From the NCBI RefSeq assembly GCF_014641555.1, contig NZ_BMHY01000019.1, positions 23,533 to 87,532 of the forward strand: a stretch of DNA of 64,000 bases. Direction: 5' to 3'. The notes below the pieces were generated by a model. It was not told the origin of the DNA and ran no database searches. It saw only the letters and a program-made list of their open reading frames with translations. The first letter of the stretch is position 1, and every line of letters begins with the position of its first letter. Below are positions 24,321 through 31,871 of this stretch, one piece after another. A program made the position numbers and the translations under genes. The stretch is from Paenibacillus radicis (ex Gao et al. 2016). GTDB taxonomy: Bacteria; Bacillota; Bacilli; Paenibacillales; Paenibacillaceae.

Positions 24321-26333
24321 ATGAACGAAGCGACATGGAAAAGACTGGAGTATGACAAAATAAAGGCAAAGTTGGTTGACTACACCGTTTCGCCTGGCGG
24401 CAGAATGCTGGCTGAAAAGCTAGAACCAAGTGATCGGCGCAACCGGGTGACGGCATGGTTGACGGAGACTCAAGAGGCCTCTGATCTGTTGGCTACCGGA
24501 GCAAGCGTGCCGCTGTCGGCAATGGAAGGCATTGATCCATTCCTCGCACTGCTGGGCAAAGGAAGAGTCTATAACGAAACAGAGCTCGAACAGCTGCTCA
24601 TCTGGCTTGTATCGATTGCACAGATGAAGCGTTACATGGATAGCAAGCGGCAGACGGCGCCGACGATTGCGAGTTATGCAGATTCCATGAGAGATTGCCC
24701 GGAGCTGCGGAGCGAGCTGGAAAGATGCATCCGATTCGGCCGATTGACGGATCAAGCCAGTCCCGGTTTGGCATCAGTACGCCGTCAGATCATCGCTGTC
24801 GAAGACAAAATCGAGCGTAAGCTCCAAGGTGCTCTATCGAAATACAAATCGGCACTGCAGGAGTCGTTCATCAGCAAGCGGAGCGGACGCTCCGTTATCG
24901 CTATCAAGCGCGAGCTTCGCAAGCAGGTACCGGGAACGGTATGGGATGAGTCGGCAAGCGGGCAGACACTTTACGTGGAGCCGATCGATGTAGCGGGCTT
25001 GCAAAGCGAGCTTCAAAGCTGGGCCGCAGAAGAGGAACGCGAGCGAACCGTTATTTTATCCGGGTTATCGGATTTGGCGGATGCGCATGTGCAGCAATTG
25101 AAGGGCAATCGGGAGGCAATGGCTACCTTTGATTTCATTATGGCGAGAGGAAAGCTGTCACGGTCCTATGACGGCCGGAAAACGACGCTAAGCGACAATC
25201 CTGTCATTCGGCTCGTCGAAGCCCGCCATCCGCTGCTAGGAAGCAATGTTGAACCGTTAACCGTCGAGCTGGGACTGCGCTGGAAGCAATTGATTATTAC
25301 CGGACCTAATACCGGAGGGAAAACAGTCGCTTTGAAGACAATTGGCTTGCTTGCGGTGATGGTGCAATCCGGTCTGCTCGCACCAGCTGGTGAAAACAGC
25401 CGATTTGGTCTATTTGAAGGGATCATTGCCGATGTCGGAGACGGGCAAAGCGTTGAGCAGTCGCTCAGCACCTTCTCCTCTCACTTGGCTGTGCTGAAGC
25501 AAATGCTGGACTCGGCGGGAGAACGATCGCTGCTCTTGCTGGATGAGATGGCTGCCGGAACGGACCCAAGCGAAGGGATTGCGCTTTCTATAGCGGTGCT
25601 GGAAGAGCTGCTGAAGCGAAAATCGCTCGTTGCAGCAACGACGCATTTCAACGAGATCAAAACCTTCGCCTCGCGTACAGCAGGCTGCATGAATGCCAAG
25701 ATGGCATTTGACGCCGAAACGCTGCGTCCCCTATATCGTCTAGAGCTGGGGGAGGCGGGAGACAGCCATGCTTTTGCCATCGCCAGACGCTGCGGGCTGC
25801 CGGAGCATGTGCTTCAAAGGGCAGAGCAATTGACTGTTAGCCGTTCGTCCACAGCAGACATTTTAGCTTTAGCTGCTGACGGGGTTTCTACGGGTACAAC
25901 ACAGCCATCGCTACAGCCAGAGTTAAAGCCTTATTTTAGCTTAGAGGAAGAACTGTCAGCACCATCACTAGAAGGATCAGAGACAAAAGAAGAAACAACA
26001 CACGAGGCTACCGAAGCCGAAGCAGTTCCTCCGAAAAAGAAAGAGCTGGAGGTCGGGGATGCCGTATGGATCTATCCGCTCAAGCGGATCGGCATCGTCT
26101 ACCGCAGCGCTGACGCTCGCGGAGAAGTGATCGTTCAGGTACAAGGCGAGAAAATGAAGTTCAACCGGAAGCGTCTCAAGCTGTCTATACCGAAAGAGAA
26201 GCTGTACCCCGGAGAGGATTATGATATGGACATTGTTTTTGATACGAAGGAGAACCGCAAAATCCGCAAGCAGCTTCGCCGTAAGCATGTTGAAGGACTG
26301 AAGATTGAGACGAAAGGAGAAGATCTGAAGTAA
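24321..26333 (+). CDS. MutS2-like ATPase without Smr domain
   Basis: MutS-family ATPase of the MutS2 branch. It has an N-terminal helical region, a clamp region near 200-290, then the ABC-type ATPase: GPNTGGKT near 328 (Walker A), the S-L-S-T-F-S-S-H signature, L-L-D-E-M-A-A-G-T-D-P (Walker B) and A-T-T-H-F-N. A KOW-like strand segment (V-G-D-A-V-W-I-Y-P) lies near 580. The protein ends at about 671 residues, where canonical MutS2 (about 785) continues into an Smr nuclease domain. Smr is absent. In Bacillus MutS2 acts on collided ribosomes, so this may be a ribosome or nucleic-acid remodelling paralogue. ATG 24321 gives better spacing from AAGGAG than ATG 24315. The upstream open frame crosses both terminators and is not coding. 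Confidence 0.85.
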   Translation: MNEATWKRLEYDKIKAKLVDYTVSPGGRMLAEKLEPSDRRNRVTAWLTETQEASDLLATGASVPLSAMEGIDPFLALLGKGRVYNETELEQLLIWLVSIAQMKRYMDSKRQTAPTIASYADSMRDCPELRSELERCIRFGRLTDQASPGLASVRRQIIAVEDKIERKLQGALSKYKSALQESFISKRSGRSVIAIKRELRKQVPGTVWDESASGQTLYVEPIDVAGLQSELQSWAAEEERERTVILSGLSDLADAHVQQLKGNREAMATFDFIMARGKLSRSYDGRKTTLSDNPVIRLVEARHPLLGSNVEPLTVELGLRWKQLIITGPNTGGKTVALKTIGLLAVMVQSGLLAPAGENSRFGLFEGIIADVGDGQSVEQSLSTFSSHLAVLKQMLDSAGERSLLLLDEMAAGTDPSEGIALSIAVLEELLKRKSLVAATTHFNEIKTFASRTAGCMNAKMAFDAETLRPLYRLELGEAGDSHAFAIARRCGLPEHVLQRAEQLTVSRSSTADILALAADGVSTGTTQPSLQPELKPYFSLEEELSAPSLEGSETKEETTHEATEAEAVPPKKKELEVGDAVWIYPLKRIGIVYRSADARGEVIVQVQGEKMKFNRKRLKLSIPKEKLYPGEDYDMDIVFDTKENRKIRKQLRRKHVEGLKIETKGEDLK

Positions 26334-26349
26334 GAAGCAGTGAAGTAAA

Positions 26350-26386
26350 AAGGACTAGGGAGTCGCGCAGCCGCTCCCTAGTCCTT
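26350..26386. terminator. bidirectional terminator between mutS2-like and thiN
   Basis: A perfect 13-bp stem AAGGACTAGGGAG/CTCCCTAGTCCTT with an 11-base loop. The right arm contains the stop codon of the convergent thiN. The T tract is short on the plus strand. A-rich DNA at 26341-26350 gives Ts on the minus strand. Confidence 0.75.
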
Positions 26387-27022
26387 GCTTTGTATGACGA
26401 GCAATACGCCTTCCGCAAATTGAATCGTACCGTTGTCGCCAAGAATGACGTTGCTGATGCCCAGTGATTGTCCGATTCGCAGTGTAGCGTCGGAAAGCGG
26501 ATATTGAAAACCGGTTAAGTAGATGCCCGTAACCCGCTGGCTAAGTGGGAGAAGCGACACATGTGCATAATTGCCTTTGTTCAAGGGGAGTGTCAGCGGT
26601 CCCTGCGCCAATCGAATTTGGTTATGCTCGTCGATAATGGTGGCAGAGATCCCTTGCTCCAGCGCCAGAGATAGAAGATGGACGTTGGCGAGCGAGTGAT
26701 CGAATCTCGTGCCGAGAGCACCAATTAGCGAAATTTCCGCTGGCTGCTGCTCCAACGCTCGACGGAAGGCCATTTCGGTATCGGTAAAATCTTTATCGAT
26801 CGGATCGCAGTCGATGAGTTCTTTGCTATGTATGCGAATTTCCGCCAATTCATCTTCAGTAACGGAATCAAAATCGCCGATGGCAATGTCCGGTGTGAAC
26901 CCGTTTCGGACCAGGAATAGAGCACCGCTGTCCGCGCCGATCAAATAGTCTTGCGGCTGGACTAGCTTGGTGGCCCAGTCGCCTAATCGGCCTCCGGTAA
27001 AAATCAATATACGTTGTTTCAT
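26378..27022 (-). CDS. thiN: thiamine pyrophosphokinase
   Basis: Converts thiamine plus ATP to thiamine diphosphate in the cytosol. Family signatures are I-F-T-G-G near the start, I-G-A-D-S-G-A (substrate loop), I-G-D-F-D-S-V, K-D-F-T-D-T-E-M-A-F and the late G-A-L-G-T-R-F-D-H-S-L-A-N. The beta-rich C-terminal thiamine-binding domain is complete (S-L-L-P-L-S, S-N-V-I-L-G-D). The 214 residues are normal. It appears to be a single-gene unit convergent with the mutS2-like gene. I see no TPP riboswitch between it and the TRIC gene. Confidence 0.9.
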   Translation of the reverse strand: MKQRILIFTGGRLGDWATKLVQPQDYLIGADSGALFLVRNGFTPDIAIGDFDSVTEDELAEIRIHSKELIDCDPIDKDFTDTEMAFRRALEQQPAEISLIGALGTRFDHSLANVHLLSLALEQGISATIIDEHNQIRLAQGPLTLPLNKGNYAHVSLLPLSQRVTGIYLTGFQYPLSDATLRIGQSLGISNVILGDNGTIQFAEGVLLVIQSKD

Positions 27023-27196
27023 AGGTAAACCGTCCTTTCGTTTGAACGAAGGTTAAGCGATTTATTGCTTTTGCTTTTGTCAGTATAAGCCTACTGCCGC
27101 TTCTGCACAATGCTATTTATAGCCGCAAAGTTCGGCTTCTGCAAGGAAGGTTGTCCCCAATAAGGTGGAAAATGTCGATTTGCGTCAAACTTGTCA

Positions 27197-27225
27197 TTGC
27201 GAAACCGAATAACCGCGGCTAAAAT
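27197..27225 (+). promoter_or_regulatory. promoter of the TRIC-channel operon
   Basis: TTGCGA (27197-27202), 17 bases, TAAAAT (27220-27225). The start of transcription would fall near 27232, just after the upstream candidate start codon ATG 27231. This favours the downstream TTG start of the gene. Confidence 0.55.
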
Positions 27226-27287
27226 GGGGAATGACACAACCGATGCGCCACTCGGGCGATCGGGATACGGAAGCGGAGGAGTATCAG

Positions 27288-27929
27288 TTGGAAGTTGATA
27301 TTTTTGGCGTATTCAGCATCATCGGGACGGTAGCTTTTGCAGTCAGCGGCGCCGTTGTCGCGATGGAGGAGGAATACGACATCTTGGGCGTATTCGTGCT
27401 AGGCCTCGTTACCGCATTTGGGGGAGGCGTCGTGCGGAATCTGCTGATCGGCATGCCCGTAACGATGTTATGGAGCCAGGGTCATTTGTTCAAAATCGCA
27501 ATTATTGCGATGACGATCGCTTTTCTGCTTCCGGCAAGATGGATTTTAACCTGGCGAAAAAGCGAGGCTTTTTTCGATGCGATTGGACTTGCCGCTTTTG
27601 CGATTCAAGGTGCGCTTTACGCTACGCAAATGCAGCATCCGATTAGCGCGGTGCTCGTAGCTGCCATGCTGACAGGCATTGGGGGAGGCATTATCCGCGA
27701 TGTGCTGGCTGGACGGAAGCCGCTCGTGCTGAAAGACGAGATTTATGCGGTTTGGGCGATGCTGGCGGGTCTGGCAATCGGAAAAGGCTGGTTCCACACT
27801 ACAGTGGATTTATTGTTCCTTTTCGTCATTATCATTACCCTTCGTATGTTATCGGTTCATTACAAATGGAAGCTTCCGAGAAGGTCGCTGACGAAAAAAA
27901 TCATTCAGAAAGAAGGTAGCGCATCATGA
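27288..27929 (+). CDS. TRIC/UPF0126-type cation channel
   Basis: Membrane protein with two copies of the three-helix UPF0126 unit. Each carries the glycine-rich bend: TAFGGGVVRNLLIG in the first and TGIGGGIIRDVLAG in the second, typical of prokaryotic TRIC channels that form trimeric K+-permeable pores. TTG 27288 is chosen (213 residues) because GGAGG lies 8 bases upstream and homologues start near D-I-F-G-V-F-S-I-I-G-T. The longer frame from ATG 27231 adds 19 hydrophilic residues and lies at the predicted transcription start. Its stop overlaps the phosphatase start as ATGA-type coupling. Confidence 0.87.
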   Translation: MEVDIFGVFSIIGTVAFAVSGAVVAMEEEYDILGVFVLGLVTAFGGGVVRNLLIGMPVTMLWSQGHLFKIAIIAMTIAFLLPARWILTWRKSEAFFDAIGLAAFAIQGALYATQMQHPISAVLVAAMLTGIGGGIIRDVLAGRKPLVLKDEIYAVWAMLAGLAIGKGWFHTTVDLLFLFVIIITLRMLSVHYKWKLPRRSLTKKIIQKEGSAS

Positions 27930-28435
27930 CAGATCGGGCGCGCGTACTATTCGTATGCCTCGGAAATATATGCCGGTCGCCGATGGCGGAAGCGGTATTT
28001 CGCAATATGGTTCAACAAGCGGGATTAGAGCAGGTCATTGAGATCGATTCAGCGGGAACGGGAGATTGGCATATTGGACATCCGCCGCATGAAGGAACGC
28101 GTAAATTGCTGGACAGCAAAGGCATTTCCTACAGTGGAATGAAGGCTCGGCAATTTACGAAAAGCGATCGCGAGCAATTCGACTATATCGTGTGCATGGA
28201 TACCAAAAACGAGAAGGATGTCCTTCAATTACTAGGCCAAAGCGCTGCGGTAAATGGAGTGCCTTCTGGTGACAGCGGCGCACGCATATTCACGTTCATG
28301 AGCTTGCTGCCGGATTCGAATATCGCAGATGTTCCCGATCCATACTATACGGGCAATTTCGATGAGGTGTACGAGTTGGTCGAGCAAGGCAGCGCTAAGT
28401 TGCTAGAACGAGTGCGTTCAGACTTGTCGGTGTAG
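27926..28435 (+). CDS. low-molecular-weight protein-tyrosine phosphatase
   Basis: Arsenate-reductase-fold phosphatase. The P-loop C11-L-G-N-I-C-R17-S is the C-x5-R catalytic motif, and the general acid lies in V-P-D-P-Y-Y-T-G. The 169 residues match YwlE/YfkJ-type enzymes, some of which act on protein arginine phosphate. The residue after C-L-G-N is Ile, while Thr is associated with arginine specificity in YwlE, so tyrosine is more likely here. It overlaps the channel gene by four bases. Confidence 0.88.
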   Translation: MTDRARVLFVCLGNICRSPMAEAVFRNMVQQAGLEQVIEIDSAGTGDWHIGHPPHEGTRKLLDSKGISYSGMKARQFTKSDREQFDYIVCMDTKNEKDVLQLLGQSAAVNGVPSGDSGARIFTFMSLLPDSNIADVPDPYYTGNFDEVYELVEQGSAKLLERVRSDLSV

Positions 28436-28465
28436 CCGTTTTTTTGAAATGGAGGCGAGCTCGTC

Positions 28466-29197
28466 ATGAAGCAAAACAAATACGACGATGACGTTTTTTT
28501 CGAGAAGTACGCCCAGATGGAAAGATCTCAAAAAGGGCTTGCTGGTGCAGGAGAATGGCAAGCGCTGCGTAAAATGCTGCCGGAATTTGAAGGCAAACGT
28601 GTACTCGACCTGGGCTGCGGCTATGGCTGGCATTGCCGGTACGCACTTGAGCAAGGCGCATCGTATGTCGTAGGCGTTGATATTTCTGAGAAGATGCTGC
28701 AGGAAGCGCGGGCGAAGACGGAAACGGACAAAGCGCAATACCTGTGTCTCCCGATTGAAGATATCGACTTTGCAGCGTCATCGTTTGATGCTGTCATAAG
28801 CTCGCTTGCTTTTCACTACATAGAATCATTTGATGAAATTTGCCGCAGTGTTCATCACTGTTTGTCTGCCGGAGGAGACTTTGTGTTCTCGGTGGAGCAT
28901 CCAGCCTTTACGGCAAACGCGAAGCAGGATTGGCATTATGGTGAGCAGGGAGAGCGGCAGCATTGGCCAATTGACCGGTATTTTGCCGAGGGGCTGCGTG
29001 AAACGGAGTTTCTAGGTGAGAATGTCTTGAAATATCATAAAACGTTGACGTCCTATGTCAACGCTCTTATCCATACAGGGTTTGAAATTACGGGACTAGT
29101 GGAGCCTGAGCCTCCGCAAGAGCTGCTAGCGGTTCCTGGTATGCTGGATGAGCAGAGACGTCCGATGATGCTTCTCATATCGGCCCGTAAAAAATAA
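28466..29197 (+). CDS. class I SAM-dependent methyltransferase
   Basis: A 243-residue Rossmann-fold methyltransferase: V-L-D-L-G-C-G-Y-G-W-H (motif I), V-V-G-V-D-I-S-E-K (motif II acidic residue), F-D-A-V-I-S-S-L-A-F-H-Y (motif IV). The family acts on small molecules, and no feature fixes the substrate. GGAGGCGAG lies before ATG 28466. It is 30 bases after the phosphatase, likely the last gene of that operon, and is followed by a strong terminator. Confidence 0.82.
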   Translation: MKQNKYDDDVFFEKYAQMERSQKGLAGAGEWQALRKMLPEFEGKRVLDLGCGYGWHCRYALEQGASYVVGVDISEKMLQEARAKTETDKAQYLCLPIEDIDFAASSFDAVISSLAFHYIESFDEICRSVHHCLSAGGDFVFSVEHPAFTANAKQDWHYGEQGERQHWPIDRYFAEGLRETEFLGENVLKYHKTLTSYVNALIHTGFEITGLVEPEPPQELLAVPGMLDEQRRPMMLLISARKK

Positions 29198-29198
29198 T

Positions 29199-29246
29199 AA
29201 AAGGAGGTCTCGGCGCTGTTGTATCTGCGCATGAGACCTCCTTTTT
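29199..29246. terminator. bidirectional terminator
   Basis: A perfect 13-bp stem AAAAGGAGGTCTC/GAGACCTCCTTTT around a 21-base loop, with T-rich sequence downstream on both strands. It separates the methyltransferase from the convergent cupredoxin gene. Confidence 0.85.
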
Positions 29247-29261
29247 ATTTTGCAGACCGGA

Positions 29262-29681
29262 TTAGGAGACGATAATTTTGCCTTTCATTTCCTCGTGCCC
29301 AGAGCCGCATTGAATGGAGCATCTGTATTCATAGGTGCCGGCTTTATCCACTGTAAAGCTTGCGGTTTCGCCGTCCTTGATATTAACCTTCAGGTCGGGA
29401 ATTTCGAGACCGTGGTTGCCGCTTTTATTTTTAAGAGTCAGCTTGACGTTGTCGCCGACTTTTAATTTGATATCAGTCTGGTCAAACTTCCAGTTCTCAG
29501 CATTGACCGTAATGTTTTGCGTACCGCCTGCTGCACCGCCGCCATTGCCTGCGCCTGCGTTACCGCCTGCTCCGCCACCGTTGTTGGACGGATTATTGTT
29601 GTTGCTTTTTCCGCAGCCGCCCAATACGAGCATAACCGCGATCAAGGCGATCAGTGCAACCGAATACCACTTCTTATTCAT
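29262..29681 (-). CDS. CuA-type cupredoxin lipoprotein
   Basis: Exported lipoprotein of 139 residues. The signal peptide ends V-L-G-G-C (lipidated Cys about 23). An Asn/Gly-rich flexible linker follows to about 60, then one cupredoxin domain. The metal site is Y-R-C-S-I-Q-C-G-S-G-H-E-E-M, the C-x3-C-x3-H-x2-M pattern of the dinuclear CuA centre of cytochrome oxidase subunit II, with the upstream His in N-H-G-L-E-I-P. No oxidase genes are adjacent, so it may shuttle electrons or copper outside the membrane. ATG 29681 has AGGAGGAATCAAG upstream. A longer frame to 29732 is not needed. Confidence 0.85.
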   Translation of the reverse strand: MNKKWYSVALIALIAVMLVLGGCGKSNNNNPSNNGGGAGGNAGAGNGGGAAGGTQNITVNAENWKFDQTDIKLKVGDNVKLTLKNKSGNHGLEIPDLKVNIKDGETASFTVDKAGTYEYRCSIQCGSGHEEMKGKIIVS

Positions 29682-30057
29682 CTTGATTCCTCCTGTGTTA
29701 GGTAATGTAAGGCTGCAAGTACGAACGGCCACTTGTGCATCCGTGCAGTTCCTTAGTCAGTATTACATTTCCCTAATCCTTTCCGTTTTAACCCTGTTGT
29801 CTTGCACAAGCGTGAAAAAGCAGGGTGGATATGAGGGAGGCACAGTTGTTGCTATTCCCAAAGTCTAACTCCTCTTCGCCAAACGTTTCGGATACCCGCA
29901 TACCGTTACTCGTGCAGTCCATTGCAAAGTAAATCCGTCTCGCCAACCGTCTCGGACAACCTCAAACCATATGCTTAGGCAGTGAATTCCAAAGTGAAGA
30001 GAAGTCATATGTTCGAATAAGTTCGAACAAGTCACCGCAACCTGATTTCTAGAGTTT

Positions 30058-30272
30058 AGCGAAGCAGATTCGCAAAAGAGCGAATCAAAGTTCGCTGTAA
30101 GAGAGCCAAGGGGTGTCCGCTGAGGCTGCAGCGAAGAGAATTTCGCTATTCGTGAACGCAGCTTCTCCAAAAGCGAAATTCTCTTCGCAAATGCTGAGAG
30201 CGTCGCCGAAGTCTGCAAGTTTTGAGTAATATTTGCGAACCCCGCTTCGCTAAATAGCGCAGCAGGTTCGCT
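30058..30272. repeat. second cluster of AGCGAA/TTCGCT hairpin repeats
   Basis: AGCGAA at 30058, 30079, 30130 and 30172, and TTCGC(T) at 30069, 30091, 30142, 30245 and 30267, are arranged as inverted pairs with short loops. They are interspersed with looser copies. This is the same module as at 12973-13272. The arrangement suggests folding as a row of small hairpins if transcribed. Confidence 0.75.
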
Positions 30273-30470
30273 GTGCTACAGTGCCAGCGGTTTTTTGTAG
30301 TAGTTGTGCGATCTTAGAGGCAGAAGAGGGGGCTGCAGACTTAGAAGCAGATAGAGAAATGGAATCAAGGAACGGTAGCATGGGGCGAAGAGTTGGTCTA
30401 GGGTTCAGGTTTACATTTCGCTGATTCGATCCATTATTATCATGCAGCAGAGCGAGACAATCATGGATGC

Positions 30471-30497
30471 CAGAATAAATCGAAACGTGCAGCGGTC
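30471..30497. repeat. 27-bp degenerate repeat, copy A
   Basis: CAGAATAAATCGAAACGTGC and the 7 bases after it match 30613-30639 at 21 of 27 positions. All six differences are transitions. Confidence 0.6.
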
Positions 30498-30612
30498 GTG
30501 TGACTCTTTTGCGCTAAAAGTGAGTGAGCGGAGTGATTCGAGTTCAGTCTGACTTTTCGAAGGTTCTCTCCATTCGGTTCGCGAAGACGAATAAAGATGG
30601 AATCAAGAACGG

Positions 30613-30639
30613 CAGAATGAACCGAAGCGCGCAGCGACC
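30613..30639. repeat. 27-bp degenerate repeat, copy B
   Basis: CAGAATGAACCGAAGCGCGC and the 7 bases after it. It is the partner of the copy at 30471-30497 and lies immediately before the octanucleotide array. Confidence 0.6.
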
Positions 30640-30644
30640 TCATG

Positions 30645-30724
30645 CATTGAGGTATTGAGGCATTGAGGTATTGAGGCATTGAGGCATTGAGGCATTGAGG
30701 CATTGAGGCATTGAGGCATTGAGG
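30645..30724. repeat. CATTGAGG octanucleotide array, 10 copies
   Basis: Ten uninterrupted 8-bp units. Units 2 and 4 read TATTGAGG and the other eight are CATTGAGG. Because 8 is not a multiple of 3, any reading frame repeats every 24 bases. It lies about 130 bases from the 3' end of the esterase gene. The array is likely to vary in copy number between strains. Confidence 0.92.
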
Positions 30725-30853
30725 AACACAGGCGACCCTATGCACTGAAGCAGAAGCAATCTCAGTAAACGATACACACAAAAACGCCGCAAAAGTCATT
30801 AGACTTCCGCGGCACTCTAAACTGGCTTACAGCCTTCACTTAAGAACGCTCTA

Positions 30854-31591
30854 CTACTCCTTCTCCAAAAAGTACATCAAAGCATCCGGAATCTCCTGCT
30901 GCCAGAAGCCCCATTGATGCATGCCGTTCATTTCCGCATAAGAGAGCTTAGCACCACGCTCGGTAAGCAGCTTCCGAGCATGTCTGTTAATCTCGACGAA
31001 ATTCATCGTTCCGTGGTCTGTTTCATAAGCGGTTTCCTGCAGCCCAACGATCATATAGAGCTCCAGCTGCCCAAGATCGGTCTGACTCTCCATAATTTCA
31101 CGAGACCGGTCGTAGTAAGCGCCTGAAAGCGACATGATACGTTTAAACAGATGAGGGTACGTCAGCGCCAAGTGGAAGGAAACTGTACCTCCCAGTGAGT
31201 CACCGGCCAGTACCCGCTGATCCGGATCGCGGCGTACCGGATACTTGGCTTCAATAAATGGAAGCATTTCTTCACCGAAAAATCGTACGTAATCGGCATG
31301 CCGTTCGCCGTCCGGGGAATACTCGGATGTGCGGTGCGTTTTGTCGACATCGACGCCAACGATGATGAAAGGCTCAATGCCTTCATCAAGAATAAGCCGG
31401 TTGGCAGTCGTCGCGATGCGTCCGAAATTGAAAAAATCTTCGCCGTCCTGGCAATAGACGACCGGATAGCTTAGCAATTCGTTATAGCCAGGAGGGAGGT
31501 ATACGCGCAAATTGCGCTCGCCTTCAGGCAAATAACGGCTGGCCACGGTCTCTTTTAATACGGTGCGTTTTAAATATCGTTCATCTGTCAT
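30854..31591 (-). CDS. esterase family alpha/beta hydrolase (esterase D-like)
   Basis: A 245-residue hydrolase of the putative-esterase family (enterochelin esterase/esterase D). The N-terminal strand region is R-N-L-R-V-Y-L-P-P-G-Y, then V-V-Y-C-Q-D-G. The nucleophile elbow G-D-S-L-G-G carries the catalytic Ser, and the catalytic His is probably in G-M-H-Q-W-G-F-W. No signal peptide. ATG 31591 with GGGGGA seven bases upstream is preferred to the longer frame from 31642. The substrate is unknown. Confidence 0.82.
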   Translation of the reverse strand: MTDERYLKRTVLKETVASRYLPEGERNLRVYLPPGYNELLSYPVVYCQDGEDFFNFGRIATTANRLILDEGIEPFIIVGVDVDKTHRTSEYSPDGERHADYVRFFGEEMLPFIEAKYPVRRDPDQRVLAGDSLGGTVSFHLALTYPHLFKRIMSLSGAYYDRSREIMESQTDLGQLELYMIVGLQETAYETDHGTMNFVEINRHARKLLTERGAKLSYAEMNGMHQWGFWQQEIPDALMYFLEKE

Positions 31592-31783
31592 CACTGAATC
31601 CCCCATGAAATTGAATGGAATTGCCGGCTTGTGGGTAAACAATAGTAAGGTACCCCGCCAAAAAAATGATAGCGCTATATTGTATTATGCTGTTATACCG
31701 AATATTCAACTCTGTTACATATACAATTTCTTAATATAATCTGTTGAGAAAGCGAAAAAACAGCGGTTTTTTTGTTTTTTGCT

Positions 31784-31813
31784 TTGACCATTTTCGATAA
31801 ACAGGTTTATAAT
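31784..31813 (+). promoter_or_regulatory. sigma-A promoter of the pdh operon
   Basis: TTGACC (31784-31789), 18 bases, TATAAT (31808-31813), with transcription likely from about 31820. This gives a leader of about 50 bases before pdhA. A -35 of 5 of 6 and a perfect -10 suit a strongly expressed operon. Confidence 0.75.
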
Positions 31814-31871
31814 AATTCTATAACAGAGCACTGTAATATTCAAATAATAATGACTGAGGTGAGCGTTCAAA

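Larger units (their letters stand above)
29733..30853. other. 1.1-kb non-coding, repeat-rich region
   Basis: No credible gene. It holds the second AGCGAA/TTCGCT cluster, two related 27-bp repeats and a 10-copy octanucleotide array, each listed separately. Minus-strand frames at 29865-30218 and 30461-30799 are open only because of these repeats: they lack ribosome sites and read as low-complexity protein. Confidence 0.6.

Noticed and set aside
30645..30724. CRISPR-like array
   Set aside because: The units are 8 bp and directly adjacent with no spacers, so it is a simple tandem repeat.
30461..30799. 112-codon minus-strand frame with a Pro-Gln-Cys-Leu-Asn-Ala-Ser-Met repeat
   Set aside because: It is a by-product of the octanucleotide array. 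No ribosome site, and it is not protein-like outside the repeat.
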